Shown here: in pieces, positions 7,333-15,804 of the stretch | Position numbering within the stretch: position 1 is the first letter of the stretch | Layout: each line of letters starts with the position of its first letter | Assembly (NCBI RefSeq): GCF_017875765.1 | Contig: NZ_JAGGNA010000001.1 | Span: 1,371,501-1,435,500, forward strand | DNA length: 64,000 nucleotides | Direction: 5' to 3' | Origin: Flavobacterium sp. CG_23.5 | Lineage (GTDB): Bacteria > Bacteroidota > Bacteroidia > Flavobacteriales > Flavobacteriaceae | Translations under genes and position numbers: made by a program | The notes under the pieces: model-generated | Told to the model about the DNA's origin: nothing | The model's database searches: none | Seen by the model: the letters and a program-made list of their open reading frames with translations, nothing else

Positions 7333-8490
7333 ATGCAAAACTTCTTGTCACTTCTCAAAAGAGAATTCAAACTCTTTTGGCAGAATAAAGTACTACGATT
7401 GCTTTTTATTGGAGCACCATTGCTTTATGGTATTTTGTTAGGCTATGTTTATGGCAAGGGAAAAGTAACTGATTTGCCTATTATTGTGGTCGATGAAGAT
7501 CGCACCGAAATGAGCTCAAAAGCACTGCAAATGTTTGACGATAATGAAGTACTTAATATCACTTCATTACTATACGACCAAAATAATCTTTCCCAAATCG
7601 CCATAGAAAAAGAAGCGGCATGCGTGGTGATTATTCCAAAGGGATTCGAAAAAATGGTGTTGACAAAAAAATATCCTGAAATTGTTACGATCGTAAACGC
7701 CTCAAATGTTTTAACTGCCAATTATGCTTCTACGGCTTTGCAAGTTTGCTTAGGAACATTAAAAGCTGGAGTCCAAATTGAAACATTGCGCAAACAAGGA
7801 ATACCGGAAAATTTGGTTGCAACACAATACGAACCGTTTAAAACAACATTCATAAAAAAGTACAACCGAAGCACAAACTACATGTATTTTCTTTGGCCTG
7901 GCGTATTAGCAGCTGTTTTGCAACAAGTTTTATTACTGGGTTTAGCGTTGGCTTTTGCGTCAGAATATGAGAATGACACCTTCAAAGAATTAGTTGAAAA
8001 ATGCCCTTCGTTACTAAAATTAATGAGCGTGAAAATTATTCCCTATTTAATTATGAGTTTCGGACTGTGGCTATTATATTGGTTATTTACTTTATGGTTC
8101 AGGATTCCTTTCTATGACAATCTGCTTCCGCTTACGTTTGTGGCAGGAATATTTGTAATTTCTGTGTGCTTCATTGGAATTTTAGTCAGCATTTTAGTTC
8201 CGAACCAGCTAAAAGCAACCGAGATTTTAATGGTAATTGCTACACCTAGTTTTATTTTAAGTGGTTTTACCTGGCCATTAAGTCAAATGCCAGTTTGGGT
8301 CCAAGGCATAGCCAATTGCATTCCCTTAACCCATTTCTTGAAAGCTTTCCGGATTTTAATTATCGAAAATGGTACACTTTCGCAAACTTATGGATCTATT
8401 TGGAATATGATTGTGATAGGTTTAGTTTGTGGTATTTTGGCCTATATCGCTCTATATTTCAAGCGAAAACAAATCCTAAAGGAAATTTAA
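7333..8490 (+). CDS. ABC-2 type exporter permease
   Basis: 385 residues. One N-terminal membrane segment (about 22-42) is followed by a large periplasmic domain (about 45-170) and five to six membrane segments (about 180-375), including SGFTWPLSQMPVWVQGIANC, which is typical of YhhJ/YhiH-like ABC-2 permeases. It is the last gene of the MarR-TolC-HlyD operon. No ATP-binding domain is fused to it or encoded in the operon; the nearest ATPase gene (8584-10218) is an ABC-F factor on the opposite strand, which would not energise it. The energising subunit must be elsewhere, or the permease works in a way not yet clear. Confidence 0.9.
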   Translation: MQNFLSLLKREFKLFWQNKVLRLLFIGAPLLYGILLGYVYGKGKVTDLPIIVVDEDRTEMSSKALQMFDDNEVLNITSLLYDQNNLSQIAIEKEAACVVIIPKGFEKMVLTKKYPEIVTIVNASNVLTANYASTALQVCLGTLKAGVQIETLRKQGIPENLVATQYEPFKTTFIKKYNRSTNYMYFLWPGVLAAVLQQVLLLGLALAFASEYENDTFKELVEKCPSLLKLMSVKIIPYLIMSFGLWLLYWLFTLWFRIPFYDNLLPLTFVAGIFVISVCFIGILVSILVPNQLKATEILMVIATPSFILSGFTWPLSQMPVWVQGIANCIPLTHFLKAFRILIIENGTLSQTYGSIWNMIVIGLVCGILAYIALYFKRKQILKEI

Positions 8491-8508
8491 TTACCGTACT
8501 TTATGAAA

Positions 8509-8544
8509 CACAAAAGGCATAAGAATTCACTTATGCCTTTTTGT
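8509..8544. terminator. Bidirectional terminator between the export operon and the ABC-F gene
   Basis: A stem of about 12 bp, 8512-8523 (AAAAGGCATAAG) with 8530-8541, has a 6-base loop and A/T runs on both sides. It ends the permease transcript and probably the ABC-F transcript too. Confidence 0.85.
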
Positions 8545-8583
8545 ATATCTTTAAATTGCTACCCAAAATCTATTTTCTGAACA

Positions 8584-10218
8584 CTATTTCTCGATCTCTT
8601 TCATGCTATCCATTTTCTTGTGTGCCAAGAAACCGGTAATATCTTCAAAATGCTCCACTACTCTTTTGTTTCCAAATTCAAAAACTTTTGTCGCCAATCC
8701 ATCAAGAAAATCTCTATCGTGAGAAACTAGTATTAAAGTTCCGTCAAAATCACGCAAGGCATCTTTGATAATATCTTTAGTTTTCATGTCCAAGTGATTC
8801 GAAGGCTCATCCAGAATCAATAAATTCACGGGTTCCAACAATAATTTTATCATTGCCAAACGTGTTTTTTCTCCACCGGAAAGCACTTTTACTTTTTTGG
8901 TTACATCATCACCTTGAAACATGAAAGCTCCCAAAATATCTTTAATTTTTGTTCGAACATCACCAACAGCAATATCATCGATGGTTTCAAAAATAGTGGC
9001 ATTTTCATTTAATAAAGAGGCTTGATTTTGGGCAAAATAACCAATTTGTGCATTATGACCAATTTCTAAACTACCTCCATTAATTTCAATTTCTTTCATG
9101 ATTGCTTTAATCATCGTCGATTTTCCTTCCCCATTTTTACCTACGAAAGCTACTTTTTCGCCTCTTTCAATAACGATATTAGCGTCCTTTAAAACCACAT
9201 GATCTCCGTATGATTTAGACAAATCTTTAACAATTACAGGATATTGTCCAGAGCGTACTGCAGGAGGAAATTTTAATTTTAATGCCGATGTATCTACTTC
9301 GTCAACCTGCACTATAACCAGTTTCTCTAACATCTTAACTCGAGACTGAACGGCATCTGTTTTAGAAAAAGTCCCTTTAAAACGGTCTATAAAAGTTCTA
9401 TTATCGGCAATCATCCGTTGTTGTTCATCGTATGCTTTTTGCTGATGAATACGTCTGTCTTTTCTAAGTTCCAAATAATGAGAATACTTTGCTTTGTAAT
9501 CGTAGATTCTTCCCATTGTCACTTCAATCGTACGATTGGTAATATTATCGACAAAAGCTCTATCGTGAGAAATAACCACAACCGCTTTGGCTGAATTAAT
9601 CAAGAAATCCTCTAACCATTGAATACTTTCAATATCCATGTGATTGGTGGGTTCATCCAGCAAAATCAAATCTGGTTTTTGCAAAAGGATTTTGGCCAGT
9701 TCAATTCGCATTCTCCAACCTCCTGAAAATTCCGTAGTTTGACGATTAAAATCTTCACGTACAAAACCCAAACCAACTAATATTTTCTCAACTTCGGCCT
9801 CATAATTCACTTCCTCAATCGCGTAGAATTTCTCGCTTAAATCAGAAACTCTTTCAATTAACTTCATGTACGCATCACTTTCATAATCGGTACGAATAGT
9901 CAATTGCTCATTGATTTCGTCAATTTCCGCTTTCATACCAAAAATTTCACCAAAGGCCTTCGAAGTTTCTTCCATCACAGTCGCACCATCTGTAGTCAAT
10001 AAATGCTGAGGCAAATAAGCCACAACAGCATCTTTTGGTGCTGAAATATTCCCCGTTGAAGGTTTGCTTTGCCCTGCAATAATTTTAAGCAGCGTTGATT
10101 TTCCAGCTCCATTTTTACCCATTAAGGCAATTTTATCATTTTCATTTATGGCAAAAGAAACATCACTAAAAAGCGTTGTTCCACCAAATTGCACGGATAT
10201 ATCGTTAACTGTTATCAT
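8584..10218 (-). CDS. ABC-F family translation factor/ATPase
   Basis: 544 residues with two ABC ATPase domains and no membrane segment. First domain: Walker A GKNGAGKS (34-41), signature FSGGW (164-168), Walker B LILLDEPTNHMD (184-195). Second domain: Walker A GKNGEGKS (360-367), signature LSGGE (446-450), Walker B LLILDEPSNHLD. The charged linker between them (about 245-305) is the ABC_tran_Xtn region that enters the ribosomal E site. ABC-F proteins act on the ribosome, either as general translation factors or as antibiotic protection factors. The sequence suggests the housekeeping YbiT/EttA-like group, but the subgroup is uncertain. Confidence 0.93.
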   Translation of the reverse strand: MITVNDISVQFGGTTLFSDVSFAINENDKIALMGKNGAGKSTLLKIIAGQSKPSTGNISAPKDAVVAYLPQHLLTTDGATVMEETSKAFGEIFGMKAEIDEINEQLTIRTDYESDAYMKLIERVSDLSEKFYAIEEVNYEAEVEKILVGLGFVREDFNRQTTEFSGGWRMRIELAKILLQKPDLILLDEPTNHMDIESIQWLEDFLINSAKAVVVISHDRAFVDNITNRTIEVTMGRIYDYKAKYSHYLELRKDRRIHQQKAYDEQQRMIADNRTFIDRFKGTFSKTDAVQSRVKMLEKLVIVQVDEVDTSALKLKFPPAVRSGQYPVIVKDLSKSYGDHVVLKDANIVIERGEKVAFVGKNGEGKSTMIKAIMKEIEINGGSLEIGHNAQIGYFAQNQASLLNENATIFETIDDIAVGDVRTKIKDILGAFMFQGDDVTKKVKVLSGGEKTRLAMIKLLLEPVNLLILDEPSNHLDMKTKDIIKDALRDFDGTLILVSHDRDFLDGLATKVFEFGNKRVVEHFEDITGFLAHKKMDSMKEIEK

Positions 10219-10363
10219 TATTTTTGTTTAAAGTTTAAGGCTTAAAAGTTTAAAGTTATCATTGTCCAATTAAACCCTTTTTTTTGAAGTTGCAAAGATA
10301 GTTTAAATACATAATTAGACAATTTGTAGATTAGAAAGTTTTAAGGAATCGATAAAACTAAAA

Positions 10364-10421
10364 TTGTCATTTCGACAAAGGAGAAATCCCAAGTGAGATT
10401 TCTCCTTTGTCGAAATGACAA
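10364..10421. repeat. REP-like element: 25-bp perfect inverted repeat
   Basis: Arms at 10364-10388 and 10397-10421 are perfectly complementary over 25 bases with an 8-base loop. Each arm contains GTCATTTCGACAAAGGAGAA. I recall this motif as a dispersed intergenic palindrome in Flavobacterium genomes. It sits between two convergent-to-tandem minus-strand genes and has no T run, so it is not a standard terminator. Confidence 0.8.
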
Positions 10422-10462
10422 AATGGTTCGGATTGATTAGAAATTCATTTTAAATCCTACTG

Positions 10463-11638
10463 CTATTCTTTTCTCCATTTTTTTGATTCCTCAAAAACAT
10501 GTTCCAAAATGGCAGCTTCTCTTTCATCAAAGTCAACGTTTCTGCGGCTCATCACTAATCGAGCCGTTTCAAAAGCTTTTTTGGTGATATAAGTCGTAAA
10601 ACCGGAAGCACCACCCCAAGAAAAACTGGGTACAAAATTGCGAGGGAATCCACTGCCAAAAATATTAGCACTCACTCCTACTACCGTTCCTGTATTGAAC
10701 ATGGTATTAATGCCGCATTTACTGTGGTCTCCCATCATCAATCCACAAAACTGAAGTCCAGTTTTAGCAAATCCTTCGGTTTCATAACTCCACAATTTCA
10801 CTTCTTCGTAGTTATTTTTCAAGTTCGAATTATTACTATCCGCTCCAATGTTACACCATTCGCCAAGAACAGAATTACCTAAAAATCCATCATGTCCTTT
10901 ATTAGAATACCCAAACAACACTGAATTATTTACTTCACCACCAATTCTGGAATGCGGACCTACAGTGGTTGCTCCGTAAACTTTACTAGCCATTTTTACG
11001 ACGGCATTGTCGCACAAGGCAAAAGGACCTCGAATTACAGAACCTTCCATGATTTCGGAATCTCTACCTATATATATAGGACCCACAGAAGCATTTAAAG
11101 TAACGAATTCTAATATTGCTCCTTCTTCAATAAATATATTTTCAGGAGCGATGACGTTGACACTTTTTGGGATGGGCTGTGATCTTCTATCTTCTGTTAA
11201 ATATTCAAAATCTTCTCGAATTGCCGCATCATTCTTGGAAAAAATATCCCAAGTATTTTCTACAGTTAAACATTCGTCTTGGTATTCTATAATTTCATAA
11301 GTATCAAAATCTACTGCTTCCTGATCTTCATTTGTATAAAAAGCAATTACTTCATCTCCTTTGAAAATAGCCTGATTCGATTCCAGATTACTCACCATTT
11401 CCACCAAAACATCATTAGGAAGAAAGGAAGCATTTATCATTACATTTTCTTCTAATTCTACCATTGGAAATTTTTCAGATAAATATTCCTCTGTCAATGT
11501 AGTCGTAGTAGAACCTAAACGCATTTCCCATTTTTGACGAATCGTCATAATTCCAATAAGAATATCAGCAACAGGACGCGTGAAAGTAAAAGGTAAAAGT
11601 GCATTTCTAGAAGGTCCGTCAAAAAGGATATAATTCAT
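10463..11638 (-). CDS. GlmU-like putative sugar nucleotidyltransferase with left-handed beta helix
   Basis: 391 residues. The N-terminus, MNYILFDGPSRNALLPFTFT followed by RPVADILIGIMTIRQKWE, and the C-terminal hexapeptide repeats (about 180-330: IFIEEGAILEFVTLNASVGP, IYIGRDSEIMEGSVIRGPFA) match the Bacteroidetes-specific GlmU-family protein (TIGR03991-like). In bacterial GlmU the two halves carry uridylyl- and acetyl-transferase activity. This family is a distant relative and its exact substrate has not been established. The gene stands alone between the ABC-F gene and rpmE2, both also on the minus strand. Confidence 0.85.
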   Translation of the reverse strand: MNYILFDGPSRNALLPFTFTRPVADILIGIMTIRQKWEMRLGSTTTTLTEEYLSEKFPMVELEENVMINASFLPNDVLVEMVSNLESNQAIFKGDEVIAFYTNEDQEAVDFDTYEIIEYQDECLTVENTWDIFSKNDAAIREDFEYLTEDRRSQPIPKSVNVIAPENIFIEEGAILEFVTLNASVGPIYIGRDSEIMEGSVIRGPFALCDNAVVKMASKVYGATTVGPHSRIGGEVNNSVLFGYSNKGHDGFLGNSVLGEWCNIGADSNNSNLKNNYEEVKLWSYETEGFAKTGLQFCGLMMGDHSKCGINTMFNTGTVVGVSANIFGSGFPRNFVPSFSWGGASGFTTYITKKAFETARLVMSRRNVDFDEREAAILEHVFEESKKWRKE

Positions 11639-11748
11639 AAAATTGTTTATTTGTTGATTCGGTTATTTGTTGAATCGAAATTAATTTAAACTAGTTACCG
11701 TTTTAATACTATTGGCACCAAAGTTACAAAGTTTTCAAGTAGATAAAA

Positions 11749-11790
11749 ATAAAAAAGCCTTCATCCCGAAGTTTCGGGAGGAAGGCAATA
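11749..11790 (-). terminator. Terminator of rpmE2
   Basis: A near-perfect hairpin, 11757-11768 with 11775-11786 (GCCTTCATCCCG against CGGGAGGAAGGC, one mismatch), is followed by a T run on the minus strand. It ends bL31B. Confidence 0.88.
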
Positions 11791-11810
11791 TTTTAAAAAA
11801 CGAGTTAAAA

Positions 11811-12062
11811 TTATTTAACGTGTTTAGCGTATTTAGTTTTGAATTTATCAATACGTCCTGCAGTATCAATAAGTTTAGATTTACCTGTGTAAAAAGGGTG
11901 AGAAGTTCTAGAGATCTCCATTTTCACAACTGGGTATTCAACACCGTCAACTGTTAATGTTTCTCTTGTATCTGCAGTAGATTTAGTAATAAAAACTTCG
12001 TCATTTGACATGTCTTTAAATGCAACTAATCTGTAATTTTCTGGGTGAATTCCTTTTTTCAT
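11811..12062 (-). CDS. rpmE2: 50S ribosomal protein bL31, type B
   Basis: 83 residues starting MKKGIHPENYRLVAFKDMSN and containing SRTSHPFYTGKSKLIDTAGR and IDKFKTKYAK. The length and absence of the CxxC zinc-binding pair place it in the type B (zinc-free) group. It bridges the two ribosomal subunits. The gene has its own promoter (12174-12202) and terminator. In many bacteria the type B paralogue is a zinc-starvation form; the window shows no type A gene or Zur-like operator, so here it may be the only L31. Confidence 0.96.
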   Translation of the reverse strand: MKKGIHPENYRLVAFKDMSNDEVFITKSTADTRETLTVDGVEYPVVKMEISRTSHPFYTGKSKLIDTAGRIDKFKTKYAKHVK

Positions 12063-12173
12063 CTTGTTAATCTTTTTTATTTGTTAATTATAACTTGTCT
12101 TGAAGCTTTTCCTCTAACAGAAAAGGTATAAACTCATTATAACTTTTTGTTTTACATTATTATTTTGAGTTTG

Positions 12174-12202
12174 CAAATTTACAATTTTTTTCCAATAATC
12201 AA
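12174..12202 (-). promoter_or_regulatory. Promoter of rpmE2
   Basis: On the minus strand, TTG at 12202-12200 is followed after 18 bases by TAAATTTG at 12181-12174, matching TTG-N17-23-TAnnTTTG. It lies about 112 bases before the start, leaving a fairly long leader. Confidence 0.7.
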
Positions 12203-12270
12203 ATCTTTGCCTGACTTTTTTTATATAATTGTAAAAAGCGATTTTTATACCGCTATATATTGGGAATTGT

Positions 12271-12278
12271 TATATTTG
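12271..12278 (+). promoter_or_regulatory. Minus-7 element of the DUF4199-glycosyltransferase operon
   Basis: TATATTTG matches TAnnTTTG and lies 22 bases before the ATG at 12301. No TTG is found at the standard distance upstream. Confidence 0.55.
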
Positions 12279-12300
12279 TGGATTAATTAATAAAGTCTTT

Positions 12301-12843
12301 ATGGAAAATAATATATCGCCGGCAAAATCCGGAATTTTATATGGAATTTTGTTTGGTGTAGTTATGATTTTAGAATTTGTGATTATGTATATCATTGGAA
12401 TGAAATCATTAGTTGGAACAAGTGTAGGATTGATTGTGAATCTTGCTAATTATTTAATATTGCCAATCCTGTTTATATATATAGGATGCAATAATTACAA
12501 GAAAAATATAAATAATGGTTTTATTTCTTTTAGCGAATGTCTAAAAACTGGGGTTTCAATCACTTTTATAGCTGGAATTATCTATGCGCTCTTCAACGTA
12601 ATTTTTAATCTTATATTTCCTGATTTTATAAACGAAATGGCAAGTATTACAAAAGAAGCCATGCTACAACAAAACTCATCAATGACTGCCGAGCAATTAG
12701 AAAGCGGGATTTCTTTGATGAAAAAATTCATGAACCCTCTATTTGTTTTTCCAGTTACCATAGCGATGTATTCTTTCTTTGGTTTAATTTATTCACTAAT
12801 TATTGGTGCAATTCTAAAAAACGAAAATCCTCAAAGCTTCTAA
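12301..12843 (+). CDS. DUF4199 membrane protein
   Basis: 180 residues with four membrane segments (about 10-32, 38-60, 78-103, 145-172) and a charged loop between the last two. It matches the DUF4199 family, which is common in Bacteroidetes and has no assigned function. It is followed 4 bases later by a DPM1-like glycosyltransferase; this gene pair recurs in Flavobacteriaceae, which suggests a shared role at the membrane, but that is inference. Confidence 0.85.
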   Translation: MENNISPAKSGILYGILFGVVMILEFVIMYIIGMKSLVGTSVGLIVNLANYLILPILFIYIGCNNYKKNINNGFISFSECLKTGVSITFIAGIIYALFNVIFNLIFPDFINEMASITKEAMLQQNSSMTAEQLESGISLMKKFMNPLFVFPVTIAMYSFFGLIYSLIIGAILKNENPQSF

Positions 12844-12847
12844 ATTA

Positions 12848-13807
12848 ATGAATTTATCAATACTCATACCGCTTCTCAACGAAGAGGAATCGCTTAAAGA
12901 ATTGTACACATGGATCATAAAAGTGATGCAGGTGAATAATTACACTTATGAAATTATCTTCCTAGATGATGGAAGCACGGATGATTCCTGGAATATTATC
13001 GAAGGATTTGCTCAAGAAAACCCACAAGTTAAAGGGGTTCGTTTCATGAAAAATTTCGGAAAGTCACAGGCTTTACATGCTGGTTTTGCAAAAGCAAAAG
13101 GAGATGTAATCATCACCATGGATGCCGATTTGCAAGACAGTCCGGAAGAGATTCCTGGATTATATGAAATGATTGTCAATGGCAAATTTGATTTGGTCTC
13201 CGGTTGGAAAAAGAAACGCTACGACTCGGTGATGGCAAAAAACCTGCCTTCTAAATTGTTCAATTGGGCAGCGAGAAAAACCTCGGGTGTGGAATTGAAT
13301 GATTTTAATTGCGGACTCAAAGCTTATAAAAATGTTGTGGTAAAAAACATTGAAGTATCGGGTGAAATGCACCGATACATTCCAGTTTTGGCAAAAAATG
13401 CTGGTTTTGGAAAAATAGGCGAAAAAGTAGTACAGCACCAAGCGAGAAAATATGGTGAAACTAAATTTGGAATGGAACGTTTCATCAATGGTTTTCTTGA
13501 TTTAATTACTATTTGGTTTCTTTCCCGTTTTGGAAAAAGACCGATGCACTTATTTGGTGCCATGGGTTCTTTGATGTTTATCATTGGTTTTATGCTTGCA
13601 GGATATATTGGCATTTCAAAACTATACCATATGTATAATGATATGCGCTATAATTTAGTAACCAGCAATCCTTGGTTTTATATTGCGCTTACCACTATGG
13701 TTTTAGGGACTCAATTATTTTTGGCAGGATTTCTTGGCGAGATAATTTTGCGAACAAAAAACAATGAGGAGCGATACAAAGTTTCTAGTGAGGTGAATTT
13801 TTTATAA
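12848..13807 (+). CDS. Family 2 glycosyltransferase (polyprenyl-phosphate type)
   Basis: 319 residues. The cytoplasmic GT-A domain (1-220) has LIPLLNEEESL, FLDDGSTDDS and the metal-binding MDADLQDSPEE (D92, D94). Two C-terminal membrane segments (about 235-258 and 270-296) anchor it. This layout matches DPM1/ArnC-like enzymes, which move a sugar from a nucleotide donor to undecaprenyl phosphate for later use in the periplasm. The sugar is unknown. It is preceded by the DUF4199 gene in the same operon, and an RNA-like element lies after it. Confidence 0.9.
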   Translation: MNLSILIPLLNEEESLKELYTWIIKVMQVNNYTYEIIFLDDGSTDDSWNIIEGFAQENPQVKGVRFMKNFGKSQALHAGFAKAKGDVIITMDADLQDSPEEIPGLYEMIVNGKFDLVSGWKKKRYDSVMAKNLPSKLFNWAARKTSGVELNDFNCGLKAYKNVVVKNIEVSGEMHRYIPVLAKNAGFGKIGEKVVQHQARKYGETKFGMERFINGFLDLITIWFLSRFGKRPMHLFGAMGSLMFIIGFMLAGYIGISKLYHMYNDMRYNLVTSNPWFYIALTTMVLGTQLFLAGFLGEIILRTKNNEERYKVSSEVNFL

Positions 13808-13911
13808 TCCTCAAGAAATAAGGCATATATTTATAGTTCTTGCAGATTGATTCACAAAGATTACTCGGGCAAGAATCGAAATATAAATAAAATATTTTTT
13901 CGTTACAACAA

Positions 13912-14003
13912 ATCGCTAGCCCTGATTGCAGCGGAAATCCTTTTTTGAGGTTTTTACCGAGAAAAAGATTGAAACGCAAAGCAGGAAACAGCTCCTAAAA
14001 AAC
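13912..14003 (+). ncRNA. Structured RNA element, Flavo-1-like
   Basis: Nested pairing arms are visible: AGC 13918-13920 with GCT 13991-13993, CCTG 13921-13924 with CAGG 13982-13985, TTGC 13926-13929 with GCAA 13976-13979, and CTTTTTT 13940-13946 with GAAAAAG 13961-13967. Between them lie purine-rich internal loops (AGCGGAAAT, ATTGAAAC). I recall the same conserved blocks (AGCCCTGAT..GCGG..ATCCTTT..AAAGAT..AGCAGGA..AGCTCCT) in many Flavobacterium intergenic regions, which may be the Flavo-1 RNA motif. The name and strand are from memory and are not certain. No function is known. Confidence 0.55.
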
Positions 14004-14076
14004 ATCAAAATTGTTAAACAAGATAACTATTTTGAAATTTTAAAGTAAAAATTTAGAAACTAAAAAAATCTATAAA

Positions 14077-15804
14077 ATGGATATCAAACAAAACATTTTG
14101 GACGCAGTAAACGAATGGCTTACACCAACATTTGATAATGAAACTCATATAGCTATCAAAGAATTGATGACCACTTCTCCTGCAGAACTGGAAGAAAGTT
14201 TTTATAAAAATCTAGAATTTGGAACCGGCGGAATGCGCGGTGTTATGGGCGTTGGGAACAATCGAATCAATAAATATACGCTTGGAAAAAGCACGCAAGG
14301 TCTTTCAAATTACATGCACAAAGTTTTTCCAAATAAAGAATTAAAGGTGGCAATCGCTTACGACTGTCGTCATAATAGTAAATCCTTGGCAAAAGTAGTT
14401 GCTGATGTTTTTACTGCAAATGGGATTGCGGTTTATCTGTTTTCGGATTTGAGACCTACGCCCGAGTTGTCATTTGCCGTTAAACATTTAGGTTGTCAAG
14501 CCGGAATTGTACTTACTGCTTCTCACAATCCGCCTGAATACAATGGTTACAAAGTGTATTGGGAAGATGGTGGGCAAATTGTTCCTCCGGAAGACGAAGC
14601 CATTATTGATACCATTGAACATTTAAATTACAATGAAATCAAGTTTTCTGCCAATGAAGATTTGATACATTATATTGATACCGATATTGACAAAGCGTTT
14701 ATAAAATCCTCGATTGCAAATGCAAGTTTTGATACTTCGGCTGAAGCCAAAGAAAATCTAAACATTGTTTTCACTTCTTTGCACGGAACTTCTATCACTT
14801 TAGTTCCTGATACTTTAGCGCAAGCTGGGTACACGAATGTGCATATTGTTGAAGAACAAAGAGTTCCAAATGGTGATTTCCCAACGGTAAAATCTCCAAA
14901 CCCTGAAGAACCGGAAGCATTGTCAATGGCAACAGCATTGGCTGACAAAATGAATTCGGATATTGTTATTGGGACAGATCCTGATTGCGATCGTTTGGGT
15001 GTTGCTGTTCGAAATAACGAAGGACAAATGACTTTGTTGAACGGAAACCAAACGATGATTTTGATGACTGCTTTTTTACTGGAACAATGGAAAAAAGCGG
15101 GAAAAATTAACGGAAAACAATTTGTGGGTTCTACCATCGTTTCTACTCCAATGATGATGGAATTAGCCACGAATTACGACGTAGAATGTAAAGTAGGATT
15201 AACCGGGTTTAAATGGATTGCCAAAATGATTAAGGATTTCCCGGAGTTGGAATTCATTGGTGGTGGCGAAGAAAGTTTTGGATATATGGTAGGCGATGCG
15301 GTTCGTGATAAAGACGCAGTTGCCGCTACTTTATTGATTTGTGAAGTTGCCGCTCAGGCAAAAGCAAAAGGAAGCACTGTTTATAAAGAATTGCTTAAAT
15401 TATATGTTGATAACGGATTCTACAAAGAACATTTAGTTTCATTGACCAAAAAAGGAATGGATGGTTTGCAGGAAATCAATCAGATGATGATTGACATGAG
15501 AGAAAATCCATTGAAAGAAATTAACGGACAAAGAGTAATTATGCTGGAAGATTATCAATCCTCTGTGGCTAAGAATTTATTGGACGGTTCAGAAACCAAA
15601 ATGGATATTCCAAAATCGAATGTTTTAATTTATTACACGGAAGATGGTTCTAAAATTTGTGCCAGACCAAGCGGCACCGAGCCAAAAATTAAATTTTACA
15701 TCAGTGTAAATACCGAATTGGATTCTGTGGAAGATTTCAAGGAAGTGGAAAGCGTTTTGAACGAGAAAATAAAAAATATTATTATTGCAATGCAATTGAA
15801 CTAA
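14077..15804 (+). CDS. Phosphosugar mutase (phosphoglucomutase/phosphomannomutase family)
   Basis: 575 residues, the usual length for the PgcA-like alpha-D-phosphohexomutase group. The catalytic phosphoserine is S149 in [16 protein letters not shown]. The metal loop is [10 protein letters not shown] (299-308), the sugar-binding loop is GGGEESFGY (about 395-403), and the phosphate-binding loop is [12 protein letters not shown]. It interconverts hexose 1- and 6-phosphates and so links glycolysis to cell-wall and glycan precursors; glucose or mannose specificity cannot be settled here. Its stop overlaps the start of the ABC exporter by one base (TAATG), indicating translational coupling. Confidence 0.93.
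   Translation: MDIKQNILDAVNEWLTPTFDNETHIAIKELMTTSPAELEESFYKNLEFGTGGMRGVMGVGNNRINKYTLGKSTQGLSNYMHKVFPNKELKVAIAYDCRHNSKSLAKVVADVFTANGIAVYLFSDLRPTPELSFAVKHLGCQAGIVLTASHNPPEYNGYKVYWEDGGQIVPPEDEAIIDTIEHLNYNEIKFSANEDLIHYIDTDIDKAFIKSSIANASFDTSAEAKENLNIVFTSLHGTSITLVPDTLAQAGYTNVHIVEEQRVPNGDFPTVKSPNPEEPEALSMATALADKMNSDIVIGTDPDCDRLGVAVRNNEGQMTLLNGNQTMILMTAFLLEQWKKAGKINGKQFVGSTIVSTPMMMELATNYDVECKVGLTGFKWIAKMIKDFPELEFIGGGEESFGYMVGDAVRDKDAVAATLLICEVAAQAKAKGSTVYKELLKLYVDNGFYKEHLVSLTKKGMDGLQEINQMMIDMRENPLKEINGQRVIMLEDYQSSVAKNLLDGSETKMDIPKSNVLIYYTEDGSKICARPSGTEPKIKFYISVNTELDSVEDFKEVESVLNEKIKNIIIAMQLN

Noticed and set aside
8584..10218. ABC-F protein as the missing ATPase of the export operon
   Set aside because: It is a soluble translation factor with the ABC-F linker, on the opposite strand beyond a terminator; such proteins do not power transport.
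13785..13979. 64-codon open frame on the minus strand over the RNA element
   Set aside because: It overlaps the paired RNA arms and has no recognisable protein family; the conserved bases are better explained by RNA pairing.
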